A stretch of 6,314 bases of DNA, taken from the NCBI GenBank assembly GCA_005877705.1, contig VBNY01000098.1:1-6314 (forward strand). Reading direction: 5' to 3'. The DNA is from Gammaproteobacteria bacterium (GTDB taxonomy: Bacteria > Pseudomonadota > Gammaproteobacteria > Steroidobacterales > Steroidobacteraceae). The notes below the pieces were generated by a model, which worked only from the letters and a program-made list of their open reading frames with translations, had not been told where the DNA came from and did not search any database. Below are positions 1 to 6,314 of this stretch, in pieces (positions within the stretch are counted from its first letter, which is position 1; each line of letters opens with the position of its first letter). The translations under genes were made by a program, and so were the position numbers.

Positions 1-1
1 C

Positions 2-2032
2 TGGGAATCCCAGGACGATGTGGGCGGCCGCATGCACTTTTTGCTGCAGCCTTCGGACCAGCTGTCGGCGCTGCTGACGGGGGACTATCTGCGCTCGCAG
101 GGCACCGGTTCCCGCGGCGTCGATTTTTTGCAGGCCGCGATGGCGGGCATCAACTTCAATGGGGTCAGCGACCCGCGGCAAGTCAGATCGGTGGCCTTCA
201 GCCCGGTGCAGGACACGCGTCACTGGGGCCTGTCGCTGAATACCACCTGGCGCACGGATTTTCTGAACGTGCAGTACATCGGCGCCTACCGGTCTCTGCA
301 CTACACTTCGGATCACCCGACAGGCGGACGGGATTACCAATTCGCCGGCGAGGATGCCATCACGGTGCAGCGTGGCGGCATCGTCAGCCCCGGGGATCCC
401 TTGGCTCCGACGTATCTGGCGGAGCGGTACTACGGCAACTACAGCGCCTTGATCTGGGACACGACTTCGAAGATGCATACTCACGAGTTGCGCTTCACCT
501 CTCCCGACAGCGCGGAGCGCGTGACCTGGGCTGCCGGCCTGTACTACTTCAAAGAACATCAGGACGTGTTCCTGGGCATCCCGCTCGACTACAACACTCT
601 GCCGTACCTCGAGTTCAATCAAGGCAACGTGAACGGCGAGTCGAAGTCGGTATACGGGGACCTGACTTTCGCCGTGACGCAGCGCTGGAAGGTCACCGCC
701 GGCGCACGCAGGTCGGACGAGAGCAAGGACCGGCAGGGCTTCAACTTCATCGCCGGATTTGACACGAATAATGTCGTAATCCGTACCGGCACGCCCGGCT
801 TCTCCATGAGCGGCCTCGCGCGAACCCTGAGAAACCCGGATCCTGACGGCGATGGGATTCCGAATCAGCTGGCGGATGTCGTCGCCCTTTTCAGGGCGGG
901 CGTTGCCTCTTACGGCATCAACGATACGTTGAACACCTTTCTGTCCGGCGGCTGCGTGCAGGCGAGCGCGTTCGGCGGCACCTGCGCCAACTATCCCGGT
1001 CTCAAACTGGGATTCGGGGGAGCAACCGTACAGACGGGCGCCAACTCCGACAAGTTCGTGGATTGGCGGCTGCGGACCTCCTTCGAGCTCACGGACAACA
1101 ACATGCTCTATGGGCTCATCGCCACGGGCAACAAGGCACCGAGCTTCAACGACACCGTGGACGTCGATCCGGCGCATCCCGGCACCCACCTGGTCACGCC
1201 GCCGGTCGGACCCGAAAAGAGCACGATGGTCGAGGTCGGCAGCAAGAACGTGTTGCGGGTGGGCGGCAGGGCGCTGGTGCTCAACGGATCTGTCTACTAT
1301 GTGAAGTACACGGACCAAGTGTTCAGTGCGATCATCGGGTTGCCGTTCCTCTCCGGGGATACCGCGGGCCAGGCCCTCTGCCTGGCTAATAACCCCAACT
1401 TGCCGTGCCCCAAAGTCACCTTGAACCAAAATATCGGCAAGTCGAGAAACGTGGGTTTGCAGCTCGACAGCGCCTACAACCTAGGACATGGATTCGCCGT
1501 GGCCGGGACCCTGCTCTATCAGGACACCCAATACAAGAACGGGTCGGTGGTCACGGACGGACGCCGTGGCAGCCCGGCCGGCGGGTCTCCCCAGGTGGAT
1601 CTGGGTGGCAACGAGTTGCCGCGCTCGCCGCCCGTGACGCTCAACCTGCGTCTGAACCAGGCCATCCCGGTACGCGGCGGAATGGCGGATTGGGTGATCT
1701 CAGCTACCTACAAGAGCCGCCAATTCCTCACCGCCTTCAATGCGGGACCGGGTCGCGACGGTGCGAAGACCGTCACCGCGGTGGATGCGCGGGGCGTGGC
1801 CACTGCATATGGACCCGACATGCTGAGGCTGTACGACCAGGTTGACGCCTACACGCACTTGGATTTCGGCATCGGCTACACACACGAAAAGAGCAACGTG
1901 CGCATCGAAGGCTTCGTCAACAATCTCACGAACGAGGCCCACGCGACGCAGGCGACCATTGACACGAGCACCCAGGAGTTCATTTTCAACCCGCCCCGAA
2001 CCTACGGAGTGCGCATGCAGGTCAGTTTCTAG
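2..2032 (+). CDS. TonB-dependent outer-membrane receptor, C-terminal barrel part (5' end outside window)
   Basis: The reading frame is open from base 2 (first residues WESQDDVGGRMHFLL) to a TAG at 2030-2032, giving 676 visible codons. A GTG at 20 is only an internal valine, so the true start, signal peptide, TonB box and most or all of the plug domain lie upstream. The visible part is a beta-barrel: alternating aromatic/polar strands, a segment with GNKAPSFNDTVDVDP, then PEKSTMVEVGSKN followed by LVLNGSVYYVKYTDQVF, and a final strand RTYGVRMQVSF ending in Phe, the usual terminal residue for outer-membrane barrel assembly. Two cysteine pairs (around 952-984 and 1379-1408) probably form loop disulfides. 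A loop at 839-877 reads DPDGDGIPNQLAD, like a calcium-binding thrombospondin type 3 motif. Such receptors take up siderophores, vitamins or oligosaccharides; the neighbouring glucosidase and LacI gene favour a glycan or glycoside. The exact substrate cannot be read from the sequence. Confidence 0.93.
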   Translation, partial: WESQDDVGGRMHFLLQPSDQLSALLTGDYLRSQGTGSRGVDFLQAAMAGINFNGVSDPRQVRSVAFSPVQDTRHWGLSLNTTWRTDFLNVQYIGAYRSLHYTSDHPTGGRDYQFAGEDAITVQRGGIVSPGDPLAPTYLAERYYGNYSALIWDTTSKMHTHELRFTSPDSAERVTWAAGLYYFKEHQDVFLGIPLDYNTLPYLEFNQGNVNGESKSVYGDLTFAVTQRWKVTAGARRSDESKDRQGFNFIAGFDTNNVVIRTGTPGFSMSGLARTLRNPDPDGDGIPNQLADVVALFRAGVASYGINDTLNTFLSGGCVQASAFGGTCANYPGLKLGFGGATVQTGANSDKFVDWRLRTSFELTDNNMLYGLIATGNKAPSFNDTVDVDPAHPGTHLVTPPVGPEKSTMVEVGSKNVLRVGGRALVLNGSVYYVKYTDQVFSAIIGLPFLSGDTAGQALCLANNPNLPCPKVTLNQNIGKSRNVGLQLDSAYNLGHGFAVAGTLLYQDTQYKNGSVVTDGRRGSPAGGSPQVDLGGNELPRSPPVTLNLRLNQAIPVRGGMADWVISATYKSRQFLTAFNAGPGRDGAKTVTAVDARGVATAYGPDMLRLYDQVDAYTHLDFGIGYTHEKSNVRIEGFVNNLTNEAHATQATIDTSTQEFIFNPPRTYGVRMQVSF

Positions 2033-2052
2033 CGCATGCACCGTTCCTGTGT

Positions 2053-2102
2053 ACCGCGGCCAGGCGCTTGCGGCTGCACCGCCCGACGCGACTGCCCGCG
2101 GT
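2053..2102. promoter_or_regulatory. Long-range inverted repeat between receptor and GH3 genes
   Basis: ACCGCGG at 2053-2059 is exactly complementary to CCGCGGT at 2096-2102, with one possible extra U-G pair outside (2052/2103). The 36-base interior holds a smaller GCGG/CCGC hairpin (2070-2073 with 2079-2082). No U-run follows, so it does not look like an intrinsic terminator. It could fold in the mRNA between the receptor and hydrolase and shape 3'-end stability or differential expression, or it may be chance in GC-rich DNA. Confidence 0.3.
2061..2070. promoter_or_regulatory. Imperfect palindrome, weak LacI-type operator candidate
   Basis: CAGGCGCTTG is a 10-base palindrome centred on C|G with four of five pairs matching. 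LacI-family proteins bind palindromes with a central CG step into which the hinge-helix leucine inserts, and the gene downstream of the hydrolase encodes such a protein. Only one site is seen, it is short, and I found no convincing promoter beside it, so this is a low-confidence candidate. Confidence 0.15.
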
Positions 2103-2110
2103 GACTGTCT

Positions 2111-2116
2111 AGAGGT
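2111..2116 (+). promoter_or_regulatory. Weak ribosome binding site of the GH3 gene
   Basis: AGAGGT lies 11 bases before the ATG at 2128, a partial Shine-Dalgarno match with slightly long spacing. An in-frame TAA at 2116-2118 shows that ATG 2128 is the first usable ATG/GTG/TTG start in this frame. A second ATG at 2140 (codon 5) would also leave the signal peptide intact but has no better ribosome binding site. Confidence 0.5.
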
Positions 2117-2127
2117 AACTGTCGAAG

Positions 2128-4239
2128 ATGAGCCACCCCATGCGGTCAGCCACGAGCCGCTGCCTGGTTGCTGTTCTAATCACGATCTGCGGCGGTGTGG
2201 TCGCCGCGTATTGCGGAACCCGCCCCGCGGTTTCAAATCGGCCGTTGGCATCACAGTCCATTGTTTGGCCTTCGGTAACAAGTGCGGTGCCGCGAGATCC
2301 GCGGATCGAGGCCCGGATCTCCGACCTTCTGCGCCGGCTCACGCTCGAGCAGAAGGTCGCACAGATGGTGCAGGCAGACATTCGCTACGTCACGCCAGAA
2401 GACGTGAGAGTCTATCGGCTGGGAGCCATTCTGAATGGCGGCGGTGCCTTTCCGGGAAATAACAAACACGCCGGCGTCTCGGACTGGGTAGCGCTGGCTG
2501 ATCGCTTCTATGACGCCTCTGTGGACACCTCTGGGGGCGCACCGGCGGTCCCGGTCATTTGGGGCACTGATGCGGTTCACGGCCACAACAACGTGTTCGG
2601 AGCTACGCTTTTTCCTCACAATATCGGCCTCGGAGCCGCACATGACCCGGATCTCATCGAGCGCATCGGTGAGGTGACGGCGAGTGAGGTCGCCGCGACG
2701 GGAATCGACTGGACGTTCGCTCCGACAGTCGCAGTTGTTCGTGATGATCGCTGGGGACGCAGCTACGAGGGTTACTCTCAAGATCCGCAGCTCGTCCGCG
2801 CCTACGCAGGACGCATGATCCGCGGCTTGCAGGGCACTGCAGGCGCCCCTTCCTTTCTCGACGCAAGGCATATCGTGGCCACTGCAAAGCACTTCATCGG
2901 CGATGGCGGGACGGACAGCGGAGTTGATCGGGGCGACAATCGTGCATCCGAGCAGCAGTTGCTGGACATTCACGCCCAGGGGTATATCGCGGCGATCCAG
3001 TCCGGTGTCCAGACCGTGATGGCGTCCTACAACAGCTGGCAAGGCATCAAAATGCACGGCCAGCATCATCTGTTGACGGATGTTCTCAAGGCGAGCATGG
3101 GCTTCGATGGCCTTGTCGTCAGCGACTGGGACGGGATCGACGAGGTCCAGAGTTGCTCGAAAGACAAGTGTGCGCAGGCCGTCAACGCCGGCATTGATCT
3201 TTTCATGGTGCCTGAGCAATGGCGGGCGTTCATCCAGAACACCGCCGCACAAGTCCGTGCCGGAGATATCCCGGAAACACGCATCGATGATGCCGTCACG
3301 CGAATTCTTCGAGTAAAGCTGCGTGCAGGGCTGTTCGAGAAAGGCCGTCCCTCATCGCGCCCGCTGGCCAATCAAAGTGCGCTGGTCGGTGCTGCGGAGC
3401 ATCGGGCGGTCGCGCGCGAGGCCGTACGAAAGTCTCTCGTGCTGCTCAAGAATGAGGGCGGGCTCCTGCCGTTGCGCCGAGACATGAACGTGCTGGTCGC
3501 CGGAGACGGCGCCGACGACGTCGGGAAGCAGTCGGGCGGCTGGACACTGACATGGCAAGGCACGGGCAATTCGAATGCGGACTTTCCCGGCGCCACGTCG
3601 ATTTTCGAAGGGATCCGGGCGACCGTGGCGGCCGTCGGAGGCACGGCGGTTCTGAGCGCTGATGGCAGCTATCGGTCGCCGCCCGACGTGGCCATTGTCG
3701 TGTTCGGCGAGAATCCGTATGCCGAGTGGCACGGCGACCTCCGGTCACTCGACTATCACAGCGGGGCCCGCCCCGGGAATGGAATCGACATTCTTAGGCC
3801 TGCGCCTGAGGTCAGCATCTTCGGGGCAGGGGCCGAGCCCCGCACGCGCGTGCCTGCGCAAGCCGTGTCCCGCCCAGCTGACGCGGCCGCACCGGATCCT
3901 GATCTGGCACTGCTTCTGCGCTTGAGACAGAGCGGCATTCCCGTCGTAGCGGTCTTTCTGACAGGCCGCCCCACGTGGATCACTCCGGAGCTGAACGCGT
4001 CCACTGCTTTTGTGGTCGCGTGGCTGCCGGGCAGCGAAGGCGGCGGCATTGCCGATGTCCTGTTCCGCAAAAGCGATGGACAAGTGAACGTCGACTTTAC
4101 GGGAAAGCTGTCGTACGCGTGGCCGCGGGACGCCAGGCAAACCCCCTTGGATCGCCACGACCGCAAGGACTCGTCCCTGTTCCCCTACGGATACGGTCTA
4201 AGCTATTGCATTCGGCACTGCGACGCGCCATCGTCATAG
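2128..4239 (+). CDS. Exported GH3 beta-glucosidase / exo-beta-glucan glucohydrolase
   Basis: This 703-residue protein should release terminal beta-linked glucose from oligosaccharides or glycosides in the periplasm or at the cell surface. Residues 1-27 look like a signal peptide (basic start, hydrophobic LVAVLITICGGVVAA, Sec-type cleavage near VAA). The (beta/alpha)8 domain, roughly 50-400, carries GTDAVHGHNN, DDRWGRSYEGYSQDP (R208-R211), AKHFIGDGGTDSG with K254-H255, and SDWDG with Asp333 as nucleophile. The second alpha/beta domain, roughly 425-695, has KSLVLLKNEGGLLPL, GGWTLTWQGTGN and FGENPYAEWHGD; Glu533 (or Glu528) is the likely acid/base. It ends SLFPYGYGLSY plus ten residues. Relatives of the ExoP type usually run to about 820-870 residues with a further C-terminal domain, which is missing here. 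Residues about 545-589, rich in Pro, Ala and Arg, look like an insertion. The gene is co-directional with the receptor upstream and the LacI gene downstream. Family assignment is firm; linkage preference is not determined. Confidence 0.95.
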   Translation: MSHPMRSATSRCLVAVLITICGGVVAAYCGTRPAVSNRPLASQSIVWPSVTSAVPRDPRIEARISDLLRRLTLEQKVAQMVQADIRYVTPEDVRVYRLGAILNGGGAFPGNNKHAGVSDWVALADRFYDASVDTSGGAPAVPVIWGTDAVHGHNNVFGATLFPHNIGLGAAHDPDLIERIGEVTASEVAATGIDWTFAPTVAVVRDDRWGRSYEGYSQDPQLVRAYAGRMIRGLQGTAGAPSFLDARHIVATAKHFIGDGGTDSGVDRGDNRASEQQLLDIHAQGYIAAIQSGVQTVMASYNSWQGIKMHGQHHLLTDVLKASMGFDGLVVSDWDGIDEVQSCSKDKCAQAVNAGIDLFMVPEQWRAFIQNTAAQVRAGDIPETRIDDAVTRILRVKLRAGLFEKGRPSSRPLANQSALVGAAEHRAVAREAVRKSLVLLKNEGGLLPLRRDMNVLVAGDGADDVGKQSGGWTLTWQGTGNSNADFPGATSIFEGIRATVAAVGGTAVLSADGSYRSPPDVAIVVFGENPYAEWHGDLRSLDYHSGARPGNGIDILRPAPEVSIFGAGAEPRTRVPAQAVSRPADAAAPDPDLALLLRLRQSGIPVVAVFLTGRPTWITPELNASTAFVVAWLPGSEGGGIADVLFRKSDGQVNVDFTGKLSYAWPRDARQTPLDRHDRKDSSLFPYGYGLSYCIRHCDAPSS

Positions 4240-4244
4240 CACCC

Positions 4245-5294
4245 ATGGCGAACGCAACGATCATCGATGTCGCAGAGCAGGCCGGCGTCTCGATAAAAAC
4301 CGTCTCGCGCGTGATCAACAGCGTAAAGACCGTCAAGCCGCAGATCCGCGAGCGGGTGCTGCGGGCCATCGAGAAGCTCGACTATCACCCGAACCCTTCC
4401 GCACGCGGGCTCGGAGGCAATCGCTCGTACCTGCTCGGATTGCTGTATGACGTGTCGTGCGGGTACTACGCGACCAGCGTACTGGCCGGTGTGATTGAAG
4501 CGTGCCGCGCGGCCAAGTATCAAGTTGTAATGCAGCCGTGCGACTACAACGCCGCGACGCTCGCCGAGGATGTGACCCGAAATGCGCGCCAGTCGCGCGC
4601 CGACGGCGTGATACTGACTCCGCCGCTATCGGACTTGAGCGCCGTGACTTCGGTTCTCGAGGGCCAGAACATTCCGTTCGTGCGCATCGCGCCCGGTAAA
4701 CATACCGATACGTACCGCAGCGTCTGCACCAACGATCGCGAGAGCTGCGCAAGCATGACCGAGCAGCTCGCCACGCTTGGGCATCAGCGCATCGGTTTCA
4801 TCATCGGCAACCCGGATCACGCGGCGGTCATGGACCGGTATCGCGGCTATCTCGACGGCCTGCGGCGCTGCGGGCTGCGCCTGGACAAGACACTCGTCGT
4901 GCAAGGCTACAATTCACAACCCTCGGGTGTGCAATGCGCACGAAAGCTGCTCAACGTTGCGCCGACGAAGCGGCCCACCGCGATTTTCGCGAGTAACGAC
5001 GAGATGGCGGCCGGCGTACTGGCGGTGGCTCACAGCATGGGACTTGGCGTGCCGGAAGACCTTTCCGTCGTCGGATTCGACGATGCGCCGCTCGCGAGCC
5101 AGGTGTGGCCGGCGCTCACAACGATCAGACAGCCGATCCCGGACATGGCCGCGCAAGCGGTGCAGCTGCTGCTGCGTAACCTGAGCGGCGAGCCGGCGGA
5201 CCATTCCAAGCACGTGCTGCCGTCGTCGCTGACTTTCCGTCAATCCACGGGACCCGCGCCGAACCGGGCGCGCCAGACTCGTGCGCTCGGCTGA
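4245..5294 (+). CDS. LacI-family transcriptional regulator
   Basis: This 349-residue protein aligns without gaps to the E. coli LacI headpiece. The helix-turn-helix is T5-IIDVAEQAGVS-IKTVSRVIN-25, so the DNA-reading positions 17, 18 and 22 are Ile, Lys and Arg. The hinge YHPNPSARGL keeps Leu56, which wedges into the operator minor groove, but is followed by Gly57-Gly58 where Ala57 is usual. The effector domain starts at YLLGLLYD (about 62) and shows MDRYRGYLDGL (196-206), FASNDEMAAG with Asp252, VGFDDAPLASQVWPALTTIRQP and a closing LTFRQSTGPAP, all standard for sugar-sensing members. ATG 4245 is chosen because the domain begins at once after it; the frame stays open upstream but only inside the hydrolase gene. 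It starts five bases after the hydrolase stop with no clear Shine-Dalgarno, so translational coupling is likely. It probably represses this receptor/hydrolase locus in response to a released sugar; target and effector are inferred. Confidence 0.95.
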   Translation: MANATIIDVAEQAGVSIKTVSRVINSVKTVKPQIRERVLRAIEKLDYHPNPSARGLGGNRSYLLGLLYDVSCGYYATSVLAGVIEACRAAKYQVVMQPCDYNAATLAEDVTRNARQSRADGVILTPPLSDLSAVTSVLEGQNIPFVRIAPGKHTDTYRSVCTNDRESCASMTEQLATLGHQRIGFIIGNPDHAAVMDRYRGYLDGLRRCGLRLDKTLVVQGYNSQPSGVQCARKLLNVAPTKRPTAIFASNDEMAAGVLAVAHSMGLGVPEDLSVVGFDDAPLASQVWPALTTIRQPIPDMAAQAVQLLLRNLSGEPADHSKHVLPSSLTFRQSTGPAPNRARQTRALG

Positions 5295-5314
5295 GCCGAT
5301 TGGCCGGCGCGTGC

Positions 5315-5327
5315 TACAGTACCGCGC
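5315..5327 (+). promoter_or_regulatory. Candidate -10 element for a leaderless permease transcript
   Basis: TACAGT at 5315-5320 resembles the sigma-70 -10 consensus TATAAT, and the GTG start at 5328 begins eight bases after its last base, where transcription would normally begin. No Shine-Dalgarno fits in between. The -35 is poor: CTGAGC at 5291-5296, with 18 bases spacing, matches TTGACA at only three positions. An 8-base direct repeat GCGCGTGC (5307-5314 and 5324-5331) flanks the hexamer and may be chance. Confidence 0.4.
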
Positions 5328-6314
5328 GTGCATGAAAGCCAACGGGATGTCGGATTAGTCCGCGCAGTAGGACCTTGGGCGCTGGCTGCAAGCATTGTTG
5401 GCATGATCGTTGGCGCGGGCATCTTCGCGGTGCCGGGAGCACTCGCGGCGTGTGTAGGTTCGTACGCGCCCCTTGCCTTTCTGGCTTGCGGGGTTGCCAT
5501 CGGGGCAGTCGCCATTTGCTTTGCTGAGGGCGGCAGCCGAGTCCCCACCAGCGGCGGAGTCTACAGTGTTATCGAAGCCGCCTTTGGACCTCTGGCAGGC
5601 TATGTCTCCGGGACCCTGCTCTTGGTCTGTTGCGTGCTCGCTTGCGGAGCTGTGGCCGCCGCTCTGGCCGACGTACTAGCGAGCTTGTTTCCGCCGTCCC
5701 TCATAGGACCGGTACGTGTTGCGGTCATCGTCGGCGTCATTGGCGGTATCGCACTGGTCAACATCGGCGGGGTCGTCCGCGGCGCGCGACTGGTCAGCGC
5801 CACCACGACGCTCAAATTAGCTCCGTTGGCGATCTTTATCGTGGCCGGCGCGAGTGCAATGCATGGTTCGAACTTCTCACTGACGGTGCAGCCCGACGCC
5901 CAGGGCTTCGGTCGTGCACTGATTCTCGCCGTGTTTGCACTTGTTGGTATGGAGACGTCTCTCTGTGCAAGCGGTGAGGTGGTGCAGCCCAACCGCACCA
6001 TTCCCCGCGCGTTGACCATCGCAGTGTTGTCAACGACGATTCTGTATGTGGCTATTCAGGTCATCGCCCAAGGCATCTTGGGTTCTTCGCTGGCGACTTC
6101 CAAGGCGCCGTTGGCCGATGCCATGGCGCAGATCCATCCGGCGCTGCGCGCATTGATGCTCGCGGGCACCGCACTATCGATGTTCGGCTGGCTGGGCAGC
6201 GACATTCTCGGCAGTCCGCGACAGCTATTCGCGTTCGCGCGGGATGGCCTGCTGCCGCGGGTCCTCGGGCGGCTCCACCCTCGCAGCCACGCCCCCTACA
6301 TCGCAATTCTGTGC
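5328..6314 (+). CDS. APC-superfamily amino-acid-type permease, N-terminal 329 residues (3' end outside window)
   Basis: The frame is open from GTG 5328 (MHESQRDVGLVRAVGPWAL) to the window end without a stop. Only GTG 5328 lies between the in-frame LacI stop at 5292-5294 and the first hydrophobic helix; the next start, ATG 5403, would cut that helix. The sequence shows membrane helix 1 with the substrate-site motif GMIVGAGIF (25-33), then VPTSGGVYSVIEAAFGPLAGY (72-92), the helix 6 region FALVGMETSLCASGEVVQPNRTIPRAL with Glu209, and SDILGSPRQLFAFARDGLLP, the typical loop after helix 8. About eight helices are visible; a usual length of 430-450 residues suggests roughly 100 are missing. It should move an amino acid, polyamine or similar organic cation across the inner membrane by ion or substrate exchange. 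Nothing in the sequence links it to sugar uptake, so it may be a functionally separate neighbour. Confidence 0.9.
   Translation, partial: MHESQRDVGLVRAVGPWALAASIVGMIVGAGIFAVPGALAACVGSYAPLAFLACGVAIGAVAICFAEGGSRVPTSGGVYSVIEAAFGPLAGYVSGTLLLVCCVLACGAVAAALADVLASLFPPSLIGPVRVAVIVGVIGGIALVNIGGVVRGARLVSATTTLKLAPLAIFIVAGASAMHGSNFSLTVQPDAQGFGRALILAVFALVGMETSLCASGEVVQPNRTIPRALTIAVLSTTILYVAIQVIAQGILGSSLATSKAPLADAMAQIHPALRALMLAGTALSMFGWLGSDILGSPRQLFAFARDGLLPRVLGRLHPRSHAPYIAILC

Noticed and set aside
2011..2040. 9-base direct repeat GCGCATGCA (2011-2019 and 2032-2040) around the receptor stop
   Set aside because: Only two copies, one of them inside coding sequence, and no mobile element between them; most likely chance.
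2033..2127. Possible terminator or separate promoter between receptor and GH3 genes
   Set aside because: No GC stem followed by a T-run, and no -10/-35 pair with proper spacing; TTGCGG near 2069 has no matching -10.
2179..2217. Lipoprotein signal in the GH3 N-terminus (Cys21 or Cys29)
   Set aside because: Neither cysteine has a small residue at -1 (Ile20 and Tyr28), so the lipobox is not satisfied; a Sec type I signal peptide fits better.
1842..2462. 206-codon + strand frame bridging the receptor end and the GH3 start
   Set aside because: The translation is Arg/Ser/Thr/Pro-rich low complexity typical of an out-of-frame reading, and it overlaps the receptor C-terminus and the hydrolase signal peptide.
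2251..3252. Long open frame on the - strand (333 codons) inside the GH3 gene
   Set aside because: It is a mirror of the strongly supported hydrolase frame in GC-rich DNA; its protein has no recognisable motif, and a real gene would have to overlap highly conserved catalytic sequence.
3975..4244. N-terminal extension of the LacI protein by 90 residues
   Set aside because: The extension overlaps the hydrolase core in another frame and precedes the headpiece, which in this family starts within a few residues of the initiator methionine.
5240..5548. - strand frame of 102 codons over the permease start
   Set aside because: Antisense shadow of the first permease helices; Ala/Pro/Thr-rich and without features.

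Overview
The window reads as chromosomal DNA of a GC-rich Gram-negative bacterium. An outer-membrane TonB-dependent receptor, a probably exported family 3 glycoside hydrolase and a LacI-family regulator sit together, which is the pattern of carbohydrate-utilisation loci with TonB-dependent transporters known from Xanthomonas, Caulobacter and related Proteobacteria. I would guess a member of the Xanthomonadales/Steroidobacter side of the Gammaproteobacteria or an alphaproteobacterium, but the window cannot decide this.

Layout, all on the + strand: (1) 2-2032, the C-terminal barrel part of a TonB-dependent receptor whose start lies upstream of the window; (2) a 95-base gap with a dyad and a weak ribosome binding site; (3) 2128-4239, a GH3 beta-glucosidase-like enzyme with a probable signal peptide; (4) 4245-5294, a LacI-family repressor that starts five bases after the hydrolase stop; (5) a 33-base gap with a good -10-like hexamer; (6) 5328 to the window end, an APC-superfamily amino-acid-type permease cut off at its 3' end. 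Genes fill nearly everything; no stretch over 100 bases lacks one. There is no tRNA, rRNA, CRISPR array or insertion sequence that I can see.

Likely working model (inference): the receptor brings an oligosaccharide or glycoside across the outer membrane, the GH3 enzyme releases terminal beta-linked glucose in the periplasm, and the LacI protein senses a product and controls the operon. No inner-membrane sugar importer is visible; the downstream permease belongs to an amino-acid/polyamine superfamily and may be a separate unit.

The window looks like a fairly ordinary glycan-use locus rather than a new type of system. The points most worth a second look are the architecture of the GH3 enzyme (no C-terminal domain after the GH3 core and a roughly 40-residue Pro/Ala/Arg-rich insertion beside the presumed acid/base loop), the likely leaderless permease start, and a calcium-binding-like Asp/Gly motif in a receptor loop.
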